From: Candidatus Zhuqueibacterota bacterium
GTDB taxonomy: Bacteria; Zhuqueibacterota; Zhuqueibacteria; Residuimicrobiales; Krinioviventaceae
Assembly: GCA_003854995.1 (NCBI GenBank)
Contig: RQOI01000115.1
Span: 1 to 5,215 of the forward strand
Length of the DNA stretch: 5,215 nucleotides
Direction of reading: 5' to 3'
Below, piece by piece: positions 1 to 5,215 of this stretch. Below the pieces are notes generated by a model. That model searched no databases. It had not been told where the DNA came from and worked only from the letters and a program-made list of their open reading frames with translations. Both the position numbers and the translations under genes were made by a program. Numbering within the stretch: position 1 is the stretch's first letter; every line of letters begins with the position of its first letter.

Positions 1-135
1 AGACCGCCGAGAAAATAGATGAAAAATAGTATAACCTGGATTATTCAGAAAAACCTCACACAAGACTCGAAGACACAAAGGAATAAAGGCTTAGAAAGAA
101 ATCAACAGAATAAAAGTTTACAAGCCATCTTTTGC

Positions 136-150
136 ACGGTTTCAAACCGT
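136..150. repeat. Perfect small palindrome inside the leader element
   Basis: ACGGTTT-C-AAACCGT is a perfect 7-bp inverted repeat around a single central base. It lies near the middle of the larger element (centre 143, against about 134 for the outer arms). It could form a short hairpin with a 5-base loop or be a dimeric-protein site. There is no independent evidence for an operator, and it lies about 280 bases before the first gene, so a structural part of the repeat is the simpler reading. Confidence 0.4.
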
Positions 151-211
151 AATAAAATCAATCTTGGTGTCTCGTGTGGGTGAATTTTTCAGGTTAAAAA
201 ATTTTATTACG
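148..211. repeat. 11-bp perfect inverted repeat, alternative fold of the leader element
   Basis: CGTAATAAAAT at 148-158 is the exact complement of ATTTTATTACG at 201-211, with 42 bases between. The first arm overlaps the right half of the 136-150 palindrome, and the enclosed segment contains the inner arms at 163-178 and 181-195. The two structures therefore exclude each other as hairpins. This is direct sequence symmetry; no function can be assigned. Confidence 0.45.
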
Positions 212-255
212 TTCACTCTAGGCACTATTGTGGAAGAAAAGAACATCTGTTTTTT

Positions 256-285
256 CTCGGCGGTCCTCGGCGTTCTCAGTGGTTA
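256..285 (+). repeat. Degenerate 10-bp direct repeats at the right end of the element
   Basis: Three consecutive 10-base units can be read: CTCGGCGGTC (256-265), CTCGGCGTTC (266-275) and the more diverged TCAGTGGTTA (276-285). The first unit is part of the perfect outer inverted repeat; the other two have no partner inside the window. The GC-rich units stand out in an AT-rich leader. They are probably the terminal part of the surrounding repeat rather than a regulatory site. Confidence 0.45.
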
Positions 286-370
286 TATTCTTTATCTTCT
301 AGACTCAACAACTTTAAATTTATATCGACTTGCCAGAAACTGACCTTTTTCATTTTTTATTCGCGCAACA

Positions 371-400
371 TTGACTTTCGTTCAAGAAATAATTACTTTG
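371..400 (+). promoter_or_regulatory. Possible promoter for the moxR-DUF58-kinase operon
   Basis: TTG at 371-373 is followed after 19 bases by TTACTTTG at 393-400. This fits the Bacteroidetes-type pattern (a -33 TTG and a -7 TAnnTTTG) except for one base. Read as a sigma70-type promoter, TTGACT (371-376) has 5 of 6 consensus bases, but TACTTT at a 17-base spacing (394-399) is a poor -10. Initiation a few bases after 400 would leave a leader of about 20 nt carrying the ribosome binding site. AT-rich DNA yields such matches by chance, so this is a candidate only. Confidence 0.3.
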
Positions 401-417
401 TCGTTTACTGCCACACT

Positions 418-422
418 GGAGG
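418..422 (+). promoter_or_regulatory. Ribosome binding site of moxR
   Basis: GGAGG ends 4 bases before the ATG at 427. The complementarity to the 16S rRNA tail is strong and the spacing slightly short. It supports 427 as the true start. Confidence 0.75.
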
Positions 423-426
423 ACTA

Positions 427-1425
427 ATGACCCGTGAAAAAAGCGCCCCGGATGTCGAGATCGTAGGGGAATTGAAAAAGGCGCATGATGCTATTGTCAA
501 TGAAATAGGCAAGGTGATCATCGGTCAGCGCCGCGTGATCGATGAACTCTTGATTTCGCTCCTCTCCCGCGGCCACTGCCTGCTCGTCGGCGTGCCGGGT
601 CTGGCCAAGACGTTGCTCATCAGCACGCTGGCGAGGGTGCTCGATCTGAAATTCAATCGCATCCAGTTCACCCCAGATCTGATGCCATCCGACATCACCG
701 GCACCGAAGTCATTGAAGAGGACAAATCGACCGGCGAAAAGGCATTCAAGTTTGTGCGCGGCCCGGTCTTTGCGAACATTCTGTTGGCGGATGAGATCAA
801 CCGGACGCCGCCCAAGACCCAATCCGCGCTCCTGCAGGCCATGCAGGAGCATGAAGTGAGCGCTGCGGGCAACACCTACACCCTGGCCGAGCCCTTTTTT
901 GTGCTCGCAACGCAAAATCCGATCGAGCAGGAAGGCACCTATCCGCTGCCGGAAGCGCAGCTGGACCGCTTCATGTTCAATCTGTGGGTCGACTATCCGA
1001 CGCTCGACGAGGAGCAGGAGATCGTACGCTCGACGACGAGCGCCTACAGCGCAACTCTGAACACCATTCTCAACGCTGCGCAGATCATCGATCTGCAGGA
1101 CCTGGTTCGCCGTGTCCCGGTAGCTGATCACGTGATCGACTTTGCGGTGCGGCTGGCGCGCAGGACGCGACCGAAAGCTGACGATGCGCCGCCCTTTGTC
1201 AAAGAGTGGATCAACTGGGGCGCCGGACCGCGCGCGTCGCAATATCTTGTCCTCGGCGCCAAGACGCGCGCCATCCTGGATGGACGGCCGACACCCGACA
1301 TCGAGGACATTCAAGCCGTCGCCAATCCGGTGCTGCGGCACCGAATCGTTACCAACTTTAACGCCGAGGCTGAGGGCATCACCTCAACGGAGATCATCGA
1401 CAAACTGGTAGGAGAAACAGGATAG
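427..1425 (+). CDS. MoxR-family AAA+ ATPase
   Basis: A cytoplasmic AAA+ ATPase of 332 residues, the normal full length for the MoxR family. Visible motifs, in order: Walker A GVPGLAKT (55-62), Walker B LLADEINR (119-126), sensor 1 asparagine in ATQNP (N164), arginine finger in LPEAQLDRF (R181), and sensor 2 in GAGPRASQ (R269) within the C-terminal helical lid. All catalytic residues are present. MoxR proteins act as hexameric remodelling chaperones together with DUF58 or vWA-domain partners, helping to activate or insert cofactors into client proteins; the original case is methanol dehydrogenase activation in Paracoccus. The client here is unknown, and nothing in the window points to methanol oxidation. 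The ATG at 427 follows a GGAGG site. The stop codon (1423-1425) overlaps the proposed start of the DUF58 gene, its likely partner. The family call is secure; the specific role is not. Confidence 0.96.
   Translation: MTREKSAPDVEIVGELKKAHDAIVNEIGKVIIGQRRVIDELLISLLSRGHCLLVGVPGLAKTLLISTLARVLDLKFNRIQFTPDLMPSDITGTEVIEEDKSTGEKAFKFVRGPVFANILLADEINRTPPKTQSALLQAMQEHEVSAAGNTYTLAEPFFVLATQNPIEQEGTYPLPEAQLDRFMFNLWVDYPTLDEEQEIVRSTTSAYSATLNTILNAAQIIDLQDLVRRVPVADHVIDFAVRLARRTRPKADDAPPFVKEWINWGAGPRASQYLVLGAKTRAILDGRPTPDIEDIQAVANPVLRHRIVTNFNAEAEGITSTEIIDKLVGETG
1410..1415 (+). promoter_or_regulatory. Ribosome binding site that decides the DUF58 start
   Basis: AGGAGA lies inside the last codons of moxR. The G at 1414 is 7 bases before the ATA at 1422, the optimal spacing. 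No comparable site precedes the TTG at 1482. This is the main argument for the ATA start of the next gene. Confidence 0.6.
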
Positions 1426-2333
1426 CATCGCCGGACGACAAGGATTATCTAAAGGTCCTCAATCCGCAGACCGCCTCCAGGTTGGCCAACCTTCATCTGG
1501 TGGCGCGCCTGGTGGTCGAGGGCTTTATCACCGGTCTGCATAAAAGCCCCTATCACGGCTTTAGCGTCGAATTCGCAGAGCATCGTCAATACATGCCCGG
1601 CGACGAGATCAAGCACATCGACTGGAAGGTCTATGCCAAGACGGATCGTCATTTCGTCAAGCAGTTTGAAGAAGAGACAAACCTCAAGTCTTATATGCTG
1701 CTGGATTCGTCAGCGTCGATGGGTTATACCTCGCACACAATCGCCAAGCTGGAATACGCGTCCTATCTCGCCGCTGCGCTGTCCTATTTGATGTTGAAAC
1801 AGAGAGATTCTGTCGGACTGGTCACTTTTGATGAAAAGATCAGGAGCTTTATGCCGCCGCGCTCGGTGAACAGCTATTTGACCCTGCTCCTCAAAGAGCT
1901 GCAAAAGACAACCAGTCAGGCGCGCACCAACGTCGCCGCAACGCTGCATCAGATGGCCGAGAGGATTCATCGGCGTGGCCTGATCATCCTCTTTTCCGAT
2001 CTCTTTGATGATCCGCAAAAGGTCATGTCCGGTCTCAAGCATTTCCGCCATAAAAAGCACGAGGTCATTGTCTTTCACATCCTCGATCCCATGGAACGAT
2101 TTTTCGATTTCAAACAGGACGGTGTCTTTGAGGACATGGAGACCGGCGACCGACTGGCGACGCAGCCCTGGCACATCCGGGGCGATTATCGCCGGCTGAT
2201 CGCCAATTTTGTCAACTATTACAGACGGGAATGTTCGGCGAATCGCATCGATTATCTGCTCGTCGATACGACGAAAGACTTTGATCGCGTCTTGCTGCAC
2301 TATTTGATCAAGCGCAAACGCATTGGCGGTTAA
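1422..2333 (+). CDS. DUF58 (vWA-like) protein, probable ATA start
   Basis: A short, soluble DUF58 protein of 303 residues from the ATA at 1422, with no membrane segment. It has the family block PYHGFSVEFAEHRQYMPGDE and the following HIDWKVYAKTDRHFVKQFEEE stretch (about residues 43-86). A vWA-like fold follows with an intact metal-site motif DSSAS (D95, S97, S99) and a later FSDLFDD segment near 191-197. DUF58 proteins are the usual partners of MoxR ATPases. The first conventional start codon in frame is TTG at 1482. That start has no ribosome binding site and would remove an N-terminal part (DYLKVLNPQTASRL) that relatives of this family normally keep. The frame is open back to a stop at 1371-1373. 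ATA 1422 overlaps the moxR stop as ATAG and has AGGAG 7 nt upstream, consistent with translational coupling. If the start is 1482, the protein has 283 residues. Confidence 0.9.
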   Translation: MASPDDKDYLKVLNPQTASRLANLHLVARLVVEGFITGLHKSPYHGFSVEFAEHRQYMPGDEIKHIDWKVYAKTDRHFVKQFEEETNLKSYMLLDSSASMGYTSHTIAKLEYASYLAAALSYLMLKQRDSVGLVTFDEKIRSFMPPRSVNSYLTLLLKELQKTTSQARTNVAATLHQMAERIHRRGLIILFSDLFDDPQKVMSGLKHFRHKKHEVIVFHILDPMERFFDFKQDGVFEDMETGDRLATQPWHIRGDYRRLIANFVNYYRRECSANRIDYLLVDTTKDFDRVLLHYLIKRKRIGG

Positions 2334-2347
2334 TCCAATATCAACTT

Positions 2348-3907
2348 ATGCCCATCATCGTAAAATGGTCGCTCTTCATCCTGCTGCTTGCGTTCGCATT
2401 CAGCATCCTGCTCTGGTTCAGGACGCGCCGGGTTTCGCGATTTCAAGCCCGACTGACGCTCTTTTTTTTCCTGTTCGTCATCATCCCTCTTGCCCCCCTC
2501 GCTCTGTTCATCGGTCAAATGGTGATCAAGAGCTCGGAGACGCTGCTGATCCCGGGCGTCGAAGAGTCGTTCACCCTGTCGCTGGATGTTTTCCGCGACC
2601 AGCTCGAGGCTCGCGGCCGCCATTTTCTACGGTTGCATCCGCACCTGGCCGAACTCGATCCGGATAGACTGCGCGAGCAGGAGGTCTCTTACGTCGGCGA
2701 GTTCGCGCAACAGGACAGCCTGTTTCTTCTGCAGCGCTTTCTGGCTGCCACAGCCGAGCTTGCCCTCCAGCACAATCGATTGCAGAAAATTTCCGCTATG
2801 CAAATGGATCAGCTGCTGGAATACGGCACTATCGTCGCTGAGCCGGGCGCCGATCTATTCGAGGCGTACGAGCGGATCGATTCGAACGTAGTGGTCGTCG
2901 GGTTTGCCATCCCTGACCAGATGGTCATTGCAAAAGATCGGGTGACAACGGCGTTGCGGAGCGTCCGGACGCTCGGTCTGCTGCGCGACAAGATGGTGGA
3001 GGAAAACGTCGTCTGGTTCCTCATCATCATCTTCATCCTCGTCGTCGCCATTGTCTCGGCTTTGCTGGCGCGCGTCGTCTCGTCCGGATTGAGCGGTCCC
3101 ATCCGCAAGCTCACCGAGGGCATGCAGAAAATCGGCGCCGGTGATCTCAGCTATCGAGTGGAGGCAAAAGCAAAGGATGAGCTGGCCTATCTGATCGAGT
3201 CGTTCAACAGGATGGTCGCAGAGCTCAAGATGAGTCAGGAGAGTTTAGGACGCGCGGAACGCGCCGCTGCCTGGCGCGACGTCGCTCGCCAGATATCGCA
3301 CGAGATCAAGAATCCCCTGACGCCCATCGAGTTTTCGATCTATCGGCTGGAATCCTCGCTGCCGTCCACTGCGGAGGTGAGCGAATCGTTGCGCATCATC
3401 AAAGAAGAGATCGCCGCCATTCGCCGCATCGCCGACACCTTTTCCAGGTTTGCCAAGATGCCGCATGCGGAGCTCAAAATGCAGCGCCTCAGCGATGTCG
3501 TCAAGAGCTCGGTCGATCTGTTCCAGAATGACGCGTCCGGCGTGCGCATGCAATTTCACGCCGCTCCGGACCTGCCGGACGTGCCCCTCGACGAACAGCA
3601 GATCCGGAGCGTCATGCACAACCTGCTCAAAAACGCCATCGAAGCGAGCGCAGCGGGGAGTAACGTCCAAGTGCGGGTCGGCCCTGACGAGCGCGGCGCG
3701 CGCGGCATCAAGATTGAGGTGACGGACAGCGGCTGCGGCATGGACGAAGAGACGCGCAAACGCATTTTCGATCCCTATTTCACCACCAAACAGGGCGGTT
3801 CGGGCATCGGCCTCTTTCTGGCGCAGCGCATCATCGCCGACCACGGCGGCCGTATTCTGGTCGCGAGCGCACCGGGCGCAGGCACGACGTTCACGATCAT
3901 TTTTTAG
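2348..3907 (+). CDS. NtrY-like membrane sensor histidine kinase
   Basis: A 519-residue inner-membrane sensor kinase. Segments in order: TM1 (about 3-24), a basic cytoplasmic loop (25-36), TM2 (37-58), a predicted extracytoplasmic sensor region (about 60-218), TM3 (221-243), HAMP (about 240-293), HisKA with the H-box SHEIKNPLTP (phospho-acceptor H318), and a HATPase domain. The HATPase carries an N-box with N425 and N429, a G1 box DSGCGM (460-465), an F-box FDPYFTTK (474-481) and a G2 box GSGIGL (484-489). All catalytic elements are present. The H-box and TM2 style resemble NtrY-type kinases, which usually signal to sigma54-dependent NtrX/NtrC-like regulators. There is no PAS domain between HAMP and HisKA, unlike classic NtrY. 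It starts 14 bases after the DUF58 stop with no clear Shine-Dalgarno, so it is probably translated through coupling. No response regulator is adjacent; its partner must be encoded elsewhere. The signal sensed is unknown. Confidence 0.93.
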   Translation: MPIIVKWSLFILLLAFAFSILLWFRTRRVSRFQARLTLFFFLFVIIPLAPLALFIGQMVIKSSETLLIPGVEESFTLSLDVFRDQLEARGRHFLRLHPHLAELDPDRLREQEVSYVGEFAQQDSLFLLQRFLAATAELALQHNRLQKISAMQMDQLLEYGTIVAEPGADLFEAYERIDSNVVVVGFAIPDQMVIAKDRVTTALRSVRTLGLLRDKMVEENVVWFLIIIFILVVAIVSALLARVVSSGLSGPIRKLTEGMQKIGAGDLSYRVEAKAKDELAYLIESFNRMVAELKMSQESLGRAERAAAWRDVARQISHEIKNPLTPIEFSIYRLESSLPSTAEVSESLRIIKEEIAAIRRIADTFSRFAKMPHAELKMQRLSDVVKSSVDLFQNDASGVRMQFHAAPDLPDVPLDEQQIRSVMHNLLKNAIEASAAGSNVQVRVGPDERGARGIKIEVTDSGCGMDEETRKRIFDPYFTTKQGGSGIGLFLAQRIIADHGGRILVASAPGAGTTFTIIF

Positions 3908-3913
3908 CATGAA

Positions 3914-3965
3914 AAACCCCGACGCGCGAGCTGCCTGGCATAGCTGCATGACGACGCCGGGGTTT
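3914..3965. terminator. Convergent-gene hairpin, probable terminator (best on the minus strand)
   Basis: AAACCCCG (3914-3921) pairs with CGGGGTTT (3958-3965). After one mismatch, two more pairs follow (3923-3924 with 3955-3956). The loop is about 30 bases and contains a weak inner AGCT/AGCT pairing (3929-3932 with 3942-3945). Read on the minus strand, the stem runs into five T residues, as expected for a Rho-independent terminator of the ATPase gene. On the plus strand only TTT follows, so termination of the kinase operon here would be weaker. The hairpin lies in the 102-base gap between convergent genes, which supports the call. Confidence 0.5.
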
Positions 3966-4009
3966 GACAGTGGAGGAGAGTGTTGAGAGTTAAAAGAGCA
4001 AAATATGCA

Positions 4010-5209
4010 TCAGCCCGCCTTTTTTAGGGCGGTGAAATTCATTTTAGCGCACTCTCTGCCTTCCGCACGATGGCTGCATTGATCCCACAGAGGACATTCG
4101 GGTGTGCAGCGGAGCGCCTCCGCTGCATCGAACATGCTGAACCTGTTCTTGTCCTCCGGCCATCCCAGTCTCTGATCTCCGAAGCGGCTCTCCCTGGCGA
4201 TGAGATGACGGATGACGAGCCGCACGACATCCTCGGACGCGGGACTCGTCGGCCGGAGCAGTTGTTCAGGTCGCTGCGCCCGTACGGCGCGCGCGATATT
4301 TTCATCAAAGCGGATGTGGCCCCAATAGTCCAGCTCGATATTGAGCAGATCCCTGGTGATCGGGCCCAGCAGGATGAAATCGTCGAGATCTTCGTCCTGC
4401 CGGAAATTGAGCACCACTCTGGGTCGAAACGTCTGCCACACCTCAGCCGCAGCGAGAAATCTTTCTCTCGCCGTTAAATCCAGTTGTCGCATCATACTGT
4501 TCAGCGGCTTGACCAGCTTACAATCGACGAGCAAACCGCATTCATCCACCATCCGCAGCAGATCCGGATGGTCATAAAATCGTCTCTTCAAATTTCGCAA
4601 CAGGGCCGAACGGATGAAAGAATAGCTGTTGACGACCGAAAAGACATCTCCTGTTGACAGCAGGATGGCGTCGTCAGCCGTCAGAAAGAAATCCAGTCCG
4701 ACGTCCGAGGAGGCGGAGCCGAGATCGAGGATGACGTAATCCGCGTCCAGTTGCCTGAGCTGACGACAGAGACGCCTCTTCTGCCACGGCCTGGGCCATG
4801 TCGTTGCCAATTCATCCGATTGAAGAGTGATCGCATCCAGTCCAGCGAACGGCGTATGTCGAATGATCTGCGCGAGATGAATGGATCTCCCCGCGAAATA
4901 TCTATTGAGCGATTTTTCCGCATGCGCCAAATTCAAATACCCGCCCACATTGGCATCGGAAAAATCAAGATCAACGAGAATCGTTCTGCGCTCAAAACCG
5001 GCCAAACAGATGCCCAACATGGCTGCAAAGACTGTTTTTCCGACCCCGTCCCTGCCCCCAGCGACGGCAATTAGCTTTGGCGCGCTCGTTGCGCTCAGCG
5101 AACATCCCAGGCGATCAAACGTCAAAGCACAATCGTCCTTCTCTTGCACAACATACTTTTTCGATGGCCTCCGCCACATCCATCCAACCTCTTTCCGGCG
5201 CTGCTTCAT
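4010..5209 (-). CDS. MinD/FlhG/ParA-like P-loop ATPase with C-terminal cysteine cluster
   Basis: A P-loop ATPase of the SIMIBI MinD/ParA class, 399 residues from the ATG at 5209. The core begins at KLIAVAGG. The Walker A is GGRDGVGKT (51-59), switch I lies around ILVDLDFSDAN (D80, D82), Walker B is YVILDLGS (D162), and the segment WGHIRFDENIARAVRAQRP (296-314) matches the MinD/FlhG C-terminal region. In the usual KGGVGKT motif the first lysine reaches across the dimer; here it is arginine (R53) followed by aspartate. Four cysteines (C368, C372, C378, C387; spacing x3, x5, x8) lie near the C-terminus, where MinD would have a membrane-binding helix. No flagellar, chromosome-partition or septum gene is nearby, so the cargo is unknown. 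The frame stays open to the window edge, so the start is unsure. ATG 5179 (residue 11) has AAAGAGG 8 nt upstream and is a good alternative giving 389 residues. The gene converges with the kinase. Confidence 0.88.
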   Translation of the reverse strand: MKQRRKEVGWMWRRPSKKYVVQEKDDCALTFDRLGCSLSATSAPKLIAVAGGRDGVGKTVFAAMLGICLAGFERRTILVDLDFSDANVGGYLNLAHAEKSLNRYFAGRSIHLAQIIRHTPFAGLDAITLQSDELATTWPRPWQKRRLCRQLRQLDADYVILDLGSASSDVGLDFFLTADDAILLSTGDVFSVVNSYSFIRSALLRNLKRRFYDHPDLLRMVDECGLLVDCKLVKPLNSMMRQLDLTARERFLAAAEVWQTFRPRVVLNFRQDEDLDDFILLGPITRDLLNIELDYWGHIRFDENIARAVRAQRPEQLLRPTSPASEDVVRLVIRHLIARESRFGDQRLGWPEDKNRFSMFDAAEALRCTPECPLWDQCSHRAEGRECAKMNFTALKKAG

Positions 5210-5215
5210 CTCACC

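Larger units (their letters stand above)
1..285. repeat. Nested imperfect inverted-repeat (MITE-like) element, left end probably cut off by the window
   Basis: This AT-rich stretch holds no convincing gene but has strong inverted symmetry. The outer arms are a perfect 14-bp repeat: GACCGCCGAGAAAA at 2-15 and its complement TTTTCTCGGCGGTC at 252-265. Inside, AACCTGGATTATTCA (34-48) matches the complement of 181-195 at 12 of 15 positions. CACACAAGAC (57-66) matches the complement of 169-178 at 9 of 10, and AGACACAAAG (72-81) matches the complement of 163-172 at 9 of 10. The right arm continues past 265 in a degenerate 10-base repeat (CTCGGCGGTC, CTCGGCGTTC, TCAGTGGTTA), so the matching left part presumably lies before base 1. 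From memory, such short CTCGGCG/ACACAAAG-style units occur in intergenic repeats of many environmental bacteria. No transposase is present, so it would be a non-autonomous or relic element. The palindromy is seen directly; the mobile-element label is inference. Confidence 0.6.

Noticed and set aside
164..343. Possible 59-residue plus-strand ORF from TTG 164 (GTG 167 or 176 as alternatives) to TGA 341-343
   Set aside because: It runs straight through the inverted-repeat arm and its direct repeats, has no ribosome binding site, and its hydrophobic stretch is simply the translated repeat. Most likely spurious.
330..360. TTGCCA followed by TTTTAT as a sigma70 promoter
   Set aside because: Spacing of 19 bases and weak boxes in very AT-rich DNA; the 371-400 candidate is better placed.
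424..1341. 305-codon open frame on the minus strand opposite moxR
   Set aside because: It is fully antisense to a MoxR gene with every AAA+ motif in place; its translation shows no recognisable domain and is rich in Arg/Asp/His as expected for a reverse-frame shadow.
1710..2300. 196-codon minus-strand open frame opposite the DUF58 gene
   Set aside because: It is antisense to the conserved vWA-like region and has no recognisable motif or context.
3245..3949. 234-codon minus-strand open frame opposite the kinase catalytic region
   Set aside because: It overlaps the HisKA and HATPase motifs of the kinase and the terminator hairpin; a shadow frame with no domain of its own.
4015..4032. Short inverted repeat CCGCC/GGCGG around TTTTTTAG at the end of the ATPase gene
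   Set aside because: The stem is only 5 bp and lies within the last codons of the ATPase; on neither strand does a T run follow the stem, so a terminator call is not supported.
4070..4477. 135-codon plus-strand open frame opposite the ATPase
   Set aside because: A shadow of the well-supported minus-strand ATPase; no ribosome binding site or domain evidence.

Overview
The window holds a three-gene plus-strand run (427-3907) facing a single minus-strand gene (4010-5209). In front of the run lies a visibly AT-rich leader of about 425 bases that is mostly repeat-derived. There are no RNA genes, CRISPR arrays or transposase genes. The coding part is moderately GC-rich and contrasts with the leader. 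The protein types (short DUF58 protein paired with MoxR, NtrY-like kinase) and a weak TTG/TAnnTTTG-like promoter suggest a member of the Bacteroidetes/Calditrichota/Ignavibacteria (FCB) side of the tree or a related candidate phylum. This is an inference from protein style only and has low confidence.

Region 1-285 is an imperfect, nested inverted-repeat element. A 14-bp perfect outer repeat (2-15 with 252-265) encloses degenerate inner arms, a small perfect palindrome and, at the right end, short degenerate direct repeats. It resembles the non-coding MITE-like repeats scattered through many environmental bacterial genomes and is probably cut by the left edge of the window. Region 286-426 is the likely promoter and leader of the operon, with a GGAGG ribosome binding site at 418-422.

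The operon starts with a MoxR-family AAA+ ATPase (427-1425). It overlaps a DUF58 von Willebrand-like protein (called here at 1422-2333), and together these form a classic MoxR/vWA-type chaperone or metal-insertion module. The DUF58 reading frame has no ATG, GTG, TTG or CTG codon ahead of its conserved N-terminus. The best start is a rare ATA that overlaps the moxR stop codon and has a good AGGAG site 7 nt upstream. Fourteen bases later comes a membrane histidine kinase of NtrY type (2348-3907), in the place where such clusters more usually carry BatA/BatB-like membrane vWA proteins. No response regulator follows it, because the strand changes immediately.

The plus and minus genes converge on a hairpin (3914-3965) that looks like a terminator, best suited to the minus strand. 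The minus-strand gene encodes a MinD/FlhG/ParA-type P-loop ATPase. Its signature Walker A lysine is replaced by arginine, and it has a four-cysteine cluster at the C-terminus. Its true start is uncertain and may lie outside the window.

Most of the window is recognisable gene families in a somewhat unusual arrangement. I do not see a clearly new system. The points worth checking are the ATA start, the kinase attached to the MoxR/DUF58 pair, the atypical ParA/MinD ATPase and the leader repeat.
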